From Aedes albopictus (Eukaryota; Arthropoda; Insecta; Diptera; Culicidae), in the NCBI RefSeq assembly GCF_035046485.1, contig NC_085137.1, positions 10,618,252 to 10,682,251 on the forward strand: a stretch of 64,000 bases of DNA, given 5' to 3'. A model generated the notes under the pieces. That model did not search any database and was not told the origin of the DNA. It saw only the letters and a program-made list of their open reading frames with translations. The position numbers and the translations under genes are program-made. Shown here piece after piece: positions 23,493-34,905 of the stretch (within the stretch, counting starts at the first letter, position 1; each line of letters begins with the position of its first letter).

Positions 23493-24076
23493 CACGGAAT
23501 CTCACATCCTCAGGCCCACCGTGAGTAAGGATGCCGAATTCGGGGAACTAAAGGCGGTAGAGGCCAGCTCCAACCATAGCGTGAGTCAAAGAGCACGGGA
23601 ACATAGAAGAATTAGTGCGTCAAGCTATCAAATTATCGAAAAACTTCTGTCATGTAAAACACCGCAGCATATTCACGACGAAAACTATCTAAACACGACG
23701 AGACCTAAAACGGTGAACTACTTACAGGAACTGCCAGGTGGAGTGCTCTTCCCTCAGTGGCAAATTTCCAAATGTCAAAATGCACCGGTACCCCGGAGGA
23801 TGACGAAGGAGTTTCTCGCTGGGCAATGTAAAAGTCAAGCCGTCCTTGAGGCTGCCTACAAGCCACCGGAAAAGCACTACTTAGCTGGTAATAAATCAGC
23901 GCAGGCTTCAAGGACACACCACACGAAACCTAGTAGCTACTAGGTACCCAAGTCTGAGCGATAAGTATCAAGCTCCTCGCCTGTTTATACCTGTACCTAC
24001 TTATGTTGGCTTATCCCCAACTCTATCGGATGGCACCATGCCCCCTGGCACGGAGGAAGTCTTGCTCCAACATTTA
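23493..24076. other. Unassigned stretch
   Basis: No gene is supported. A 140-codon plus frame at 23521-23943 begins at GTG rather than ATG, has no recognised domain and is not called. The sequence is more GC-balanced than its neighbours and may be part of an unrecognised element. Confidence 0.4.
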
Positions 24077-24152
24077 CTGCCCCCACTCGCATAACAGTCC
24101 CATCTTTGCTGGGTTTCCTATTCATATGGGACTATTATGCGAGTGAGGGCAG
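24077..24152. mobile_element. 76-bp hairpin MITE with TTTA duplication
   Basis: Arms CTGCCCCCACTCGCATAA and TTATGCGAGTGAGGGCAG are nearly complementary, and the pairing extends through AGTCCCAT/ATGGGACT around a short loop. TTTA flanks both sides (24073-24076 and 24153-24156). Confidence 0.7.
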
Positions 24153-26020
24153 TTTAGGCATCCCAACCCGGGCGGTAAACTCCACAGAAGCCCTCATCAA
24201 CCAACACAACCAGCCATACCCCCTTCTCTACTGACCCCTTTAGTGAATCGTATACAGTTGCCTATCACTGGAAAAGCCTCCCACTACCGAGCCTTCCCCG
24301 CTCCTACCCCCGTTTGCCATCCAGTGGAATATAAAAAGACTTTTCCTCAATCTGCATGACCTGGAGATGTTGGTATATGGCCTAGAACCCACGGTACTGG
24401 CGTTAAAGGAGATCCATCGAGTCAAGCCTAACACGATGAAGAACACTCTGGGGAAGCAGTAGATACCAGTGCTTCTCCAAAAAGTGTATCTAACTTATGC
24501 AAGCGGCCCAGTGGCGTAGCCTTGGGCGTAGCCAGAAATTGTCTCTGGGAGAGGTTTTCAACGGTCAATGATACCATTTTTGATTTGATACTTACATTTT
24601 ATTTATAAACAGTAATGAGCAATTGTATTCGTAGTTTGAAAATAGCGGCGCATCCGAAAAATTTTTTCGTCGCAAAGCGCTTTATACTGAAAATTTGTTC
24701 CACAAATTTTGGCTCTGGGGGGGGGGGGGGGGTTTAACCATAAAGGGGTCAACGAGAAGAAACGGTCATAGTAGTTGGGAACCTACTTTGAAGGGAGAAT
24801 TGACTGATACGTGGTGATATAAAGACGCTGTTTCAGAGCGCAAGTAATTGAAGAATTAGATTTTCTGTTCATCATCTGATCGTGGTTTATTGAATCCAGG
24901 ATTGAATCATACTTTCACGGACAGAAAATTGTTCACATTGAACTAAAAATAGTGATTGTTGATATTACATACACAAATATCTTTGAAATCATGTAATATA
25001 TTGTTATTTTTACAATTTTCTTCCATTTAAATTTAAATTTATTTCTGTTTGTTTTTACAATATAAAGCTTTATGGAAAAAAATGTAGAAACAAAAATATG
25101 TTTATTATTGATTATACAAGAGTCCATTTGAATCTATCTTTAATTCAGCTGCCCTGTCCCTCGGATAAAAAAGTATTGTGAATATTAAAATAATTGACAT
25201 GAATTCAATAAGATTTATTTTAATTGGTGAGCACACTAACGTCGATTCCCTCGCGAGCTGGATCTTGTTTACGTTTAACTGTCAAAGTGTGTTTGTTTCA
25301 ATTATTAATTAAAGAAACGAAAAAAAGTGTTTGAATAAGAAATATTGGACAGGTACGCAACAATTATTATTATTAAATACAAATTTTTTGAATAATTTTG
25401 TAGACCAACGGAGTAATCGAAAATTAACGACTTTCAGGAGTTGCGCTGATGCAAAAACTTACTCAGAAGGTGGTAAAACATCTTTGACTAATGCAGAACC
25501 CTAGTCTATTTGTTTTCTTTTGGTGAGTATACAAATAATAAACAATCTACTGAATAACTTTAGATCATAAAAAAAATCATAATATAAAGATTATTATTAG
25601 TCTTAGAAATATAATTTGATTTCAGCTCCTGTCTGTACCTATGCAGATTCCACTACGTCGCGTCCACTACTTGGTCCGCTGGATATGTATCCGGACCGAT
25701 CCGGACAAATAAATAAAAAGGTACATCATGATGCTGATCAAAAATCTTTATACTTAGCGACTAACATTGGCATTGAAAAATAAAATGAGAACAAAAATAA
25801 GAAATAATCATGTGTAAATAATAATATTATGCTCTTATTTTCAATAAACCATACGATAGAAAGTAAAATCAATTTATGTTAAAATCAACAATCCTATTTT
25901 AATTTGCACCTGTCAAACAACGAAAGTCGATGGTAGAATCTATCATAATTGCTTACTTTCAACAATCAATCTTCACTTAAAAACAAACAGACTGGATTGT
26001 ATAAACAATAATATTTATTT
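24153..26020. other. Mostly unassigned, AT-rich stretch
   Basis: It holds the text GCGTAGCCAGAAATTGTC near 24527, a 16-G run at 24717-24732, and a candidate spliced unit at about 25250-25780 (listed separately). No other gene is seen. Confidence 0.45.
25250..25780 (+). ncRNA. Candidate spliced transcript, function unknown
   Basis: Canonical splice-like signals occur in order on the plus strand: GGACAG|GTACGC (exon end 25352), GACTTTCAG|GAGTTG (exon 25438-25522), TTTTG|GTGAGT, and TTGATTTCAG|CTCCTG (exon from 25626). Joining the last two exons opens a 38-codon frame from ATG at 25491 with a hydrophobic start (NPSLFVFF). There is no homology I recognise. Splice motifs this short arise by chance, so this is a weak call. 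Confidence 0.2.
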
Positions 26021-26099
26021 TTGGGGCCAGAACAAAGTGAAATTTTGATTGAATTTAAGTCAAGTATTGTTGTTTTTACCAGACATTTTTCTGCGTGTT

Positions 26100-28198
26100 G
26101 GATACGAGCTAGACCCTACATCGCTGTATGCATGCGCTCAAAACTTTCGACAGTTATTACCACGCGTCGAAGTCGAACGCCGCGGCTCAACATCGAGCAA
26201 CTTCGTAACGTAGAAGTGGCTCAAGACTACGCGCAGCAGTTAGCAGTAGCCCTACCAACGGAAGAGCAGCTTGGCGCAGCTACACTTGAAGATGGCTGGA
26301 GGGACATCCGATCCGCCATAGGTAGTACCTCGGCTACAGCACTACCCAGTCAACCAGTAATCGTATAAGATGTTGTATAAAATGTTAAAGTAGAGGCCAT
26401 ATACGTACATTTTACATGCGCCTAAATGGAGGCATGTATGCATATGGCCTCCACTTTATCATCTTATGCAACAGCTTGTACGATTACTGGTTGTCTGGGT
26501 AGGCTCCGCGACTCCGAATCACAGAAACGACTGGTACGATGGCGAATGTGAACAGTTGAAAAACGAGAAGAATGCAGCATGGGCGAGAATGCTGCAACAC
26601 CGTACGAGAGCGAATGAGGCACGTTACAAACAGGCACGGAACAGGCAGAACTCAGTCTTCCGGATTAAGAAGCGCCAGCAGGAAGAACGAGATCGCGAAG
26701 CGATGGAAGAGCTGTACCGCGCTGAGGACACACGAAAGTTCTACGAGAAGCTGAACCGCTCGCGCAGAGGCTTTGTGCCACAAGCCGACATGTGCCGAGA
26801 TAATCACGGGAATATTCTCACGAGCGAGCGTGAGGTGGTCGAGAGGTGGCGGCAGCATTACGATGAGCACCTCAATGGCGACGTTGCAAGTACCGAAGGG
26901 GGCGTGGTAACATATCTTGGAGTATGTGCACAGGACGAAAGACTTCCGGCCCCTGTCCTCCAAGAGATTGAGGAGGAGGTTGGCCGGTTGAAAAACAACA
27001 AAGCCGCTGGAGCAGATCAACTACCAAGCGAGCTTCTAAAATACGGTGGAGAAACACTGGTGAGAGCACTACACTGGGTCATTACTAAGATTTGGGAGGA
27101 GGAAGTATTACCGGAGGAATGGATGGAAGGTATCGTGTGTCCCATCTACAAAATGGGCGACAAGTTGGATTGCGGAAACTACCGCGCGATAACACTACTG
27201 AGCGCTGCCTACAAGATACTCTCTCAAATTTTATGTATGTCGCCGTCTATCACCGATTGCAAGAGAGTTCGTGGGGCAATATCAAGCTGGATTTATGGGT
27301 GAACGCGCTACAATGGACCAGATGTTCGCCATCCGCCAGGTGTTGCAGAAATGTCGCGAATACAACGTGCCTACACATCACTTGTTCATCGATTTCAAAT
27401 CGGCGTATGATACAATCGATCGAGAACAGCTATGGCAGATTATGCACGAATACGGATTCCCAGATAAACTGATTCTATTGATCAAGGTGACGATGGATTG
27501 AGTGATGTGCGTTGTTCGAGTATCAGGGACAGGGATACTCTCGAGTCCTTTCGAATTTCGCAGAGGGTTACGGCAAGGTGACGGTCTTTCGTCCTTGCTG
27601 TTCAACATTGCGTTAGAAGGTGTAGTTAGGAAGAGCGGGGATTTTCACGAAGTCCGTTCAGCTGCTTGGTTTCGCTGATGATATTGATATTATTGCTCGT
27701 CAATTTGAGACGATGGCGGAAACGTACATCCGACTAAAGAGAGAAGCCAGGTGAATCGAATTAGTCATTAATGTGTCGAAGACAAAGTACATGATGGCAA
27801 AGGGCTCCATGGAGGAACCAACGCGTCCGCCACCCCGAATTTATATCGACGGTGATGAAATCGAGGCGGTTGAAGAATTCGTGTACTTGGGCTCACTGGT
27901 GACCGCCGACAACGACACCAACAGAGAAATTCAGAGGCGCATTGTGGCAGGAAATCGTGCTTACTTCGGACTCCACAGAACTCTACGATCGAATAAAGAT
28001 CGCCGTAACACGAAGTTAACCATCTACAAAACGCTGATTAGACCGGTCGTCCTCTATGGGCACGAAACATGGACCCTACGTGCAGAGGACCAACGCGCCC
28101 ATGGAGTTTTCGAACGGAAGGTATTGCGTACCATCTTCGAAGGAGTGCAGATGGAAGACGAGACTTGGAGGAGGCGAATGGATCTGTCACTGCCATAA
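26100..28198 (+). pseudogene. Decayed RTE-like LINE, 5'-truncated reverse transcriptase ORF
   Basis: Reading along: an endonuclease-RT linker (about 26180-26345), a palindromic insertion, then RT blocks NNKAAGADQLPSELLKYGG, EEWMEGIVCPIYKMGDKLDCGNYRAI, QAGFMGERATMDQMFAIRQV, HLFIDFKSAYDTIDR and RRGLRQGDGLSSLLFN. After a frameshifted LLGFADDIDII-like active site (about 27662-27692) come the C-terminal GSLVTADNDTNREIQRRI and TIYKTLIRPVVLYGHETWTL. Several frameshifts and stops make it non-functional. RTE/JAM-like assignment is from memory; the clade is uncertain. Confidence 0.85.
26345..26500. mobile_element. Palindromic insertion within the RTE-like ORF
   Basis: The text ACCCAGTCAACCAGTAATCG reading inward from 26345 is matched on the opposite strand from 26500 (ACCCAGACAACCAGTAATCG), and the pairing continues through GAGGCCATAT on both arms. 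The about 156-bp palindrome sits between two parts of the LINE reading frame and interrupts it. No target duplication was found. Confidence 0.65.
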
Positions 28199-28359
28199 AT
28201 AGATCGTAAAGACCTTAATTGATAGATGTTCTCTCGCAAGTACAAAACTCTTCAAAACCCTGGCATTCTTATTACTGTTGTTGCCATTAGGTAGCCGTTG
28301 AAAACTGTAACAGGACTAAGACATCAGAATGATGAGTTGCACAAATCGCAAACAAGAAC

Positions 28360-28365
28360 TTTATT
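28360..28365 (-). terminator. Polyadenylation signal of the sarcoglycan gene
   Basis: TTTATT on plus (AATAAA on minus) lies about 245 bases beyond the stop codon at 28607-28609. It is the nearest canonical hexamer I noticed. Confidence 0.5.
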
Positions 28366-28606
28366 GTATCATACTTATCGAAAACATGGGGTGTTTCTTA
28401 GATATGTCAGTTTTTATTATTGGGAGATTGCTATTTTTATGGTCGATTCTTACACATTCGTATCATGGAAGTTTTTTCAGTTAGTACGTTCAAGTGATAA
28501 CGATTTCTGTGAATGTTACTACTATTTTTTACTAATATCTTGTCGATTGATAATTCATGATCGCAGTATCGCCGATTCAGCAGAACAAAACCCGAGGCTC
28601 CACCGG

Positions 28607-30255
28607 TCATATGTCCACTCCGATCGGGGCCTTCCGCTGCATGGTGGAACTGTTCGATCCACCCGTCGGTTTGTATGGTGGCGGTTTCGGACGCAGATAG
28701 GAATTTCCAATCCTGGGACTGCCATCGCGATAGTAGCTCTCCGAGGGGCTGTCAAATGAAGAAATGATGAATCTTAAAAAAAAAAAAAAAAGAGTTGTAA
28801 ACTGAGATACCTCGTGGATCTAAGACTGAGATTTTCCTCCGGCGGAGGAGCATCCTTCAAGCTCTTGAGTGTTCCAGTCGGTTGAACAGGTTGAGAGTAC
28901 TGAACCATTTGCACCGGTTGGGCAGGACGGTATTCATGTCTGTAAGATTTTTTCAATCTATCAACGAAAGCGGTAATCTTGGATCTCGCGAAGAAATGCT
29001 CAACTACTTCAACAGAAACATTTCAGAACACAAGAAATCACCTGAAGAAATCTGTACAAATGTTAAAGAGAAAATCGAAATAATATTCTGAATCGTCGTC
29101 ACGCCTACAAATTAATACGAGAAGAAAAATGAAATATAATAAACGAAAGATTACAAAAAAAACATCAAGAACAACAACATTAAAAGATAAAATTTTCGTT
29201 ATCGTCTTACAACTTCTCGTGCTGGAAGCACAAGATCACCGTCAGCACCGACAACAGAACGGCAAAGATCATTCCGGGGATGGCAAACGACACGGCAAAC
29301 TCGTCGCTGTAGTTTCGCTCCGGCACTTCGGACTTCATCGGAGCGTCCCATTTGTCCGACCGGCGGAGGTTGCTCAGCTCGGAACCCTTGGCCGGGCGAT
29401 GGCTTTCGTGCGGATGATGGGGCATGGCCGTTATATCGTCATCTGCTGCGTGCTGTGGAAGATACCGATTAAGAACTTTGGTTTTACTTTTTACATATTT
29501 GTTAGCAACCTTACCAGTTTGAAAGCGCACCAATCCAGCTTGAATCCCGAGTTCTCGAACGTAGTCTGCACCGACGTCCTCTTATAATTGCACGACGCAA
29601 TTTTGTACAGCGGTTTGACCTCCTCCTGCAGCTCCAACAATCTACCAGAAAAGTCAGCCCTGCTTCCAAGATGGACAACCACCCCCTCGCGCTGTTGCGG
29701 TCTCAATGGCAACCTGGCGCCCAGCTTAATGGCCGAATCCATGAATATAATGTGCAAATCCTGTCGACTCTCCTGCCACAGATCGTTCCGGAAGATGTTC
29801 TTCAAATTCTCGATCCGCCCCGGGTCCATCATGTGCACCCAGTTCAGGTTGTCGATCTTCATCTGGATCACGTTCCTCGGCGGGGGCTTCCGGTGCACCG
29901 ACAGAATCTGCACCATCCGCTTCGTTTCGTAGGTTTGCTTGTTCAGCGCTATGATCTCAATGGGAACCTTTCGGTCGGCCACCTGTTCCGGGGGAGTTCC
30001 GTACAGGAACCCGGAGTGGTACTCAGTGCTGTACATGTACCGAACCCAGGAGGGCAGATCCGGATAGCCCTCGAGCGAAGCCCGGTACTGGAACTGCTCG
30101 GTCAAACCCTGGAAGGTCCAGTTGAACTTCCGCGGTTCCACCCTAATCGAGAACAGTTCGGATACGTACACCTTTTCCAACTCGTAGCTGGCCACCGAGG
30201 AACTTAGGGCGAGCATTCCGATCAACCCAAGAAATAAAATCGATTTTCCGAGCAT
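28607..30255 (-). CDS. Alpha/epsilon-sarcoglycan, complete, four exons
   Basis: A type I membrane glycoprotein of the dystrophin-associated complex at the muscle membrane (family knowledge). Exons on minus: 30255-29515, 29452-29211, 28939-28811, 28748-28607; all introns are GT-AG and phases agree, giving 417 codons. There is a signal peptide (MLGKSILFLGLIGMLALSSS) and an extracellular cadherin-like domain with GYPDLPSWVRYMYSTEY and LYGTPPE, matching SGCE/SGCA. The membrane-proximal block FKLDWCAFKL ends exon 1. One transmembrane helix spans about residues 299-323 (FAIPGMIFAVLLSVLTVILCF). The cytoplasmic tail has VQMVQYSQPVQ, like the vertebrate IQLVHHSAIQ, and ends RPKPPPYKPTGG...GVDI with PPPY at 393-396. 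An N-glycosylation site is NWT in KFNWTF. The start is the first ATG before the signal peptide. Certainty of family is high; alpha versus epsilon is not resolved because insects have one gene for both. Confidence 0.95.
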
Positions 30256-30796
30256 TGTTATGGCTGGTTTTGTTGTTGCTTTTAGTGGCTTTTAGTAGGT
30301 CAATCCAAAATCCACTTCTGTGGGTGTGATCAGTGCTTCTTAGTAGATTCCTTCAAAGAAAAGATTCATACTAAACTTCACCGAATAACGACAAAACAAA
30401 GTCACTCCCAAATTTGTGCGAATTCCATAAATATTTTGAACATTACACTACATTGTATTTTCCTAGATGGAAAATGGAAGGAAAACTAGCACTTGACAGA
30501 TGTGGAAAATTGTCGGGAAAGTCAACCCGCGGAGCGCATGCGTACGAGGTGCAATGTATTGCTACGCTTTCCACACGTGCTTTTGCTATTGCCGTTATTT
30601 ATTTCGAGCTTATTCAATGATATCGTCTAGCCGGTTTGAGGAAAGCCATGATAATGTTGATAATAATGAATAAGTGAACTGAATTCTCCAAATCGTAATA
30701 TGAAGGGCTACGGGGCGAAACTGAATTCCATGTTTTTGTTTAAACCATAAAATTTGCGGTAAAACTTGAAATACAGAACTATTGGAAAATAAATCA
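30256..30796. other. Sarcoglycan upstream flank
   Basis: This stretch should hold the 5' UTR and promoter of the minus-strand sarcoglycan gene. I see no convincing TATA box or initiator and no other gene. Confidence 0.4.
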
Positions 30797-31099
30797 GATG
30801 ATGATGATTAACCTGGGCTTGTTAGGGGAATATCTGTAAATAAAAAGAAAATCGCGTTAAGTACTGTTTCTTTGAATTCCACTAAGAATTTGCATCCTTT
30901 GACAGATACTTATTTCGACCTCAACTGTAAGGTCGTCTTCAGTGTCTTGTACTTGACTCGACTCGACTCGAAGTCGAGTCAAGTACAAGACACTGAAGAC
31001 GACCTTACAGTTGAGGCCGAAATACGTATCTGTCAAAGGATGCACATTCTTAGTGGAATTCAAAGGAACAGTACATAACCCGATTTTCTTTTTACTTAA
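30797..31099. mobile_element. Foldback element, full palindromic copy
   Basis: Two arms of about 125 bp meet near 30966 in CTCGACTCGACTCGAAGTCGAG and read the same on both strands, including GACGACCTTACAGTTGAGG and CGTATCTGTCAAAGGATGCA. The arms end in AGAAAATCGCGTTAAGTACT on one side and a near match on the other. Two 68-codon frames on opposite strands are almost identical only because of this symmetry. Partial copies lie at 31718-31880 and 56568-56768. Confidence 0.85.
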
Positions 31100-32139
31100 T
31101 TAATTCAGATATAATTTTATAAATACGACAAACAACAAAATTGTGCTACTCCTTAACCCGTTAACGCCCAAGGTGTCTCACAATTTAAATCTTTGAATAA
31201 ATTTGTTATCAAAGGTCAAGTTACAATAAAATTTGACGAAAAAAATGGAAGTCTATGGTGTAGTTCCAAAAAAATTTTTCATTGTAGGTCCTCAATATCT
31301 GATAATTTTCTCGAGTTCTATTTTAGCACAACTTTTACGCCATCGCTATGTTCTGATCCGTATAGATACAATACAGCTCTAAACAAGTGAGAGAGATGAT
31401 AACCACTCAAAAGGAATAGAGAAAGGACTTATAAATTGGGGCAGAAATATGACCCAATGAAGTCCTAAAAGTATGCAATGCATGGTCCTTGTAATTTCAT
31501 GTAGTTTCGACTACAGTGTTCAACATTTCTCATTTTTTTTAACAAATCAAATAAAGAGTGCTCACTATGTGTAGCATAACCAAACGTCAAAATACTGAAA
31601 AATTCAGATTTACACAGATAATGATTTCTAATGAAGTAATTGAGTTTTTCCTTCAGTACCCCACAAACTCTCTTTACGAACTTACCATACGTTAACTTTT
31701 CAGAAATGTTGCATGTTTAAAAGAAAATCATGTTAAGTACTGTTCCTTTTAATTTGTATCATTTGACAGATACGTATTTCAACCTCAACTATGATATCGT
31801 CTTCAGTGTCTCGTACTTACAGCCTGTAAGTTACAGGTATTCCACTAACACGCCCAGGTTCATCATCTTTCCATGTTTTAATATAAAACCAGAAATACGA
31901 GAAATACCCTACACGGCTTCGCCACTTATGCTTGTACTAGTCCATGATTTTTTATTCGTGAACAGTATGTGGGTTTTATGGTGTTATTCTGGGCACTATC
32001 AAAGTAACATCGAAAAGATGATGTGTTTTTTTTAAATTACATGAAAAAGGATAAACCACTCAAAAATTCAATTTTATTCGACCTACCAATTGTAATTTAG
32101 AATTACGTACAAAAGTCTGAAAAACATAACGCTGGGGGG
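31100..32139. other. Unassigned stretch with a half foldback copy
   Basis: The only recognised content is the partial foldback at 31718-31880. No gene is supported elsewhere. Confidence 0.45.
31718..31880 (+). repeat. Half copy of the foldback family
   Basis: The sequence AAAAGAAAATCATGTTAAGTACTGTTCC through CTCAACTATGATATCGTCTTCAGTGTCT repeats one arm of 30797-31099 in diverged form, then runs into an ATTCCACTAACACGCCCAGG tail like the external flank of the full copy. The second arm is missing. Confidence 0.65.
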
Positions 32140-33245
32140 AAGAACATTCCCGGTAGAAATCCCTGAAGGAATCCAGGGAGGATTTACTGAAATAATCACA
32201 GAAGAAATCCCGGGAGGAATTGCTGCATAAATTTCGAGCGAGGATCCCGGCTCGTAGAAAGAATTCCATTAGGATTCTCTGAATATGTTTCGACAGAACA
32301 CTTTGAAAGTATCACGGGGACAAATTTCGTTCGTTTGAAACAAAATCATTCATGTTTACTCTGTGAACTGATAATTTTTTTTAAACTAAAATATTAATTT
32401 TCAAAACTAACTAAATTACATATTGATTTCTACAATACCCATTGAAGAGCCCCCCGTTCCGCCGTCAAGAAGATAAACAAAACTCTTAAGTTCCAGCTGC
32501 AGCATCAAACAAGATTTCCTCCTTCAAAAAAAGTCAAGTTTCCACGAAATCCCATTGATTTCGGGAGCGTATGTTATCTACATGATGCTGGCATTGAAAG
32601 TGGCATGCGGGAAGTGGGTTTTCCTAGAGAAGGAAATGACTTTGTAAATTTAATTGGAAAACATATATTTCCGTAGGGCCGACCTGCCACAAAAAAAAAA
32701 CAAAAAAATTTACATTTGTTTCTAACAAAACCTGTCAGAAGATGCATGTTTGTTTCAAAAAATGAATTGAATTTGCTTCAAATGTGACGTTTGATTTGCT
32801 CCAAACAGTCTTATTTTAACTTGAAATATTTTTGATTTTACCATGCTTTTTTCTGCGTGATACTAAAATAAATCTGTGAAGTAATCCCAGCAGAAATCCA
32901 TGAAAGAACGGTGATTGAAATTTCTGAAAGAATCCTTTCAGGTTTTTCTAAATAAATTCTGGCAAAAATCTCTGAAATTTTTCCTGAAGGAATCCCGTAA
33001 AGAATACCAGATGAAATCCTTGGAGAGATCATGATCATGATTCTTGATGACTGGTCCTGCCGATCAGAAGCTGAGCAGGTATTCCTGTAAGAACCATAGA
33101 AGATGTCTCTATGATCTAGGATTGCCTGAAAAAAAAATCTCCGAAGAAATCTATATTTTTTCGTATATTTTTTTTTCGGGAGGAATCCCCTAAAGAGTCA
33201 CAGCAGGAATCCGGGAAGGAATCTCTGTAGGAATTCCAGCACAAC
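32140..33245. repeat. Scattered patches of the degenerate 12-bp repeat
   Basis: AGAAATCCCTGAAGGAATCC-like units occur at 32140-32270, 32870-33040 and 33175-33245, separated by AT-rich sequence without ORFs. They are diverged relatives of 790-4285. Confidence 0.6.
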
Positions 33246-33334
33246 CCAACAAACAAAAGTAGCTGCATAAGAGCTTATGAAATAAACGCTTATGTAAAAG
33301 TGGTTGATTAAGCTGTTATGCAGCAAAAATGTTA

Positions 33335-33695
33335 GTCCCCTTTGTTCTCTATTCCAACCCTCTATTCTACGCTCTATCATAACCTTCAACCCTACCACCT
33401 GCCCTACCCTCTACCCAATACTCTACCGTAACCACTGCCCTATCCTTTACCGTACCCTATAGTCTACATTGTGCTTAATCGTACCATCTTCCCTACTCTC
33501 TAACCTAACATTTTCCCACCCTCAACCCTACTCTCTATCCTACCCGCTTCCCTACCGTCTACCCTATCCTCTATCCTAACCTTCTACTCCACTCCGTCTA
33601 CTCTATCCTTCATCCAAACCCTCTACCAGACCGTCTGCCCCACCATTTACCCTACCCACTACCCTACCATCTACCATGACCCTCTGCCCTTTTTC
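33335..33695. repeat. Degenerate pyrimidine-rich short repeat
   Basis: About 360 bp consist of variants of CCCTACCCTCTAC and related 6-13-mers on the plus strand. No fixed period can be read by eye. It immediately precedes the tandem array at 33701. Confidence 0.6.
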
Positions 33696-33700
33696 TCATA

Positions 33701-34220
33701 AAGCCCGATCGATAGATACTCGTATTGCATGGTATCATAGCTCAAATTACCATATTGTGGCCGCAATTGGATTTCAAAATGACGTCAAATATTGATTTTC
33801 AACTTCTACACATTAAGCCCGATCGATAGATACCCATATTGCATGGTATCATAGCTCAAACTACCATTCCGTGGCCACCATCTTGGAAATGGTCCACCAT
33901 CTTAGATTTCAAAATGGCGTCGGATATTAATTTTTGAGTTCTACTCATGAAGCCCGATCGATAGATACCCATATTGCATGGTATAATTGCTCAAACTACC
34001 ATTTCGTGGCCGCCATCTTGGATATGGTCCGCCATATTGGATAGAGAAATAGGTTCAAATATCGACTTTTGACTTCTACTCATGAAGCCCGATCGATAGA
34101 TACTCAAATTGCATGGTATCATTGCTCAAACTACCATTCCGTGGCCGCCATCTTGGATTTCAAAATGGCGTCGGATATTAATTTTTTGAGTTTTTGAGTT
34201 TGAAGTCCGATCGATAGATA
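33701..34220 (+). repeat. Tandem repeat of 114-135 bp with GCCGCCATCTTGG motif
   Basis: Copies start AAGCCCGATCGATAGATA at 33701, 33815, 33950 and 34085, with a last partial start at 34203. Each copy carries CATATTGCATGGTATCAT, and most carry GTGGCCGCCATCTTGG. The array resumes at 34906 beyond the SINE-like insertion. The same motifs occur on the opposite strand in the array at 58940-59720. Confidence 0.85.
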
Positions 34221-34905
34221 TTGACGGGCTTGGTGGTCTCGTGGCTACCGCTTCTGATTCGTATGCAGAAGGTCATGGGTTCAATCCCTGGCCCGTCCTT
34301 TTCATCCTACTTTGTATCTTTCTATCTACTTTCTCTCGCTCTCTCTTCTCTACATATACAACTCATGTATATTCATATGTTCATAGCCATCGCTAGAACC
34401 AGAAACGAATTGAAAAAAAAATCGTTTCCCTCCCTTCCAACTTCCACTCACAGCACAGTGTATATATAACGCCTATAAGTTATGCAACCAAAGCGTGCTG
34501 TGCCGCTTGACCTTATTCACCACACAATCTATCACGAACACTATAAATAACCCCTATCCATGGATCGTATCACCGACCCAAAGGTGACTCCCAGATCTCC
34601 CATCCTTTCCGTCTAACGAATACCCCAGTCCGTGCGGATTGTGGGGACGCAGAGTGCTCTCGGTCTCTAGTAGCAACAACCAGTACACACTAACATTCCT
34701 TTCCCTTCCCAGCTGACTATAAGGACTTGGCCGGCGCCGTTATTGATCAAATATGCATGAGCTGCTAAAATTGCACTTTGAGAATAAGTGGAATGTCCCA
34801 GCCCCTTATTCAGTTGGATCTCAGTGCAATTGGTACCAGTTCAGATCAATCACGGAGGAGCAACCATTGACATGTATAGTCAGAATTGATCGTGATCGTT
34901 GATCG
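34221..34905 (+). mobile_element. SINE-like element with tRNA-derived head
   Basis: It starts with a tRNA-like sequence (GACGGGC...GCCCGTC can pair as a 7-bp acceptor stem; CTTCTG/CAGAAG as an anticodon-type stem; GGTTCAATCCC resembles box B). A 600-bp unrelated body follows. It is flanked by a 22-bp direct repeat TTTGAAG(T/C)CCGATCGATAGATA at 34199-34220 and 34906-34927 with one mismatch, as expected for target-primed insertion. Array monomers contain part of the same text, so the duplication might be an array junction. Confidence 0.6.
34223..34298 (+). other. tRNA-like sequence (SINE head)
   Basis: The acceptor stem is perfect, but the T-arm pairs over only three base pairs and the anticodon loop is nine bases. 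It is therefore unlikely to be a working tRNA. Its box A/B-like elements could act as an internal Pol III promoter. Confidence 0.5.

Noticed and set aside
28298..28759. 153-codon plus-strand frame and the alternate minus frame over the last sarcoglycan exon
   Set aside because: Splice phase from the previous exon selects a different frame, which gives a tail ending in GVDI and stop; the other frames are by-products.
29671..30207. 178-codon plus-strand frame over sarcoglycan exon 1
   Set aside because: Antisense shadow of the highly similar sarcoglycan extracellular domain.
30857..31078. Two almost identical 68-codon frames on opposite strands
   Set aside because: They are the two readings of one palindrome, not a gene family.
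34223..34298. Functional tRNA gene
   Set aside because: The acceptor stem is good, but the T-arm pairs over only three bases, the anticodon loop is nine bases and it heads a SINE-like element.
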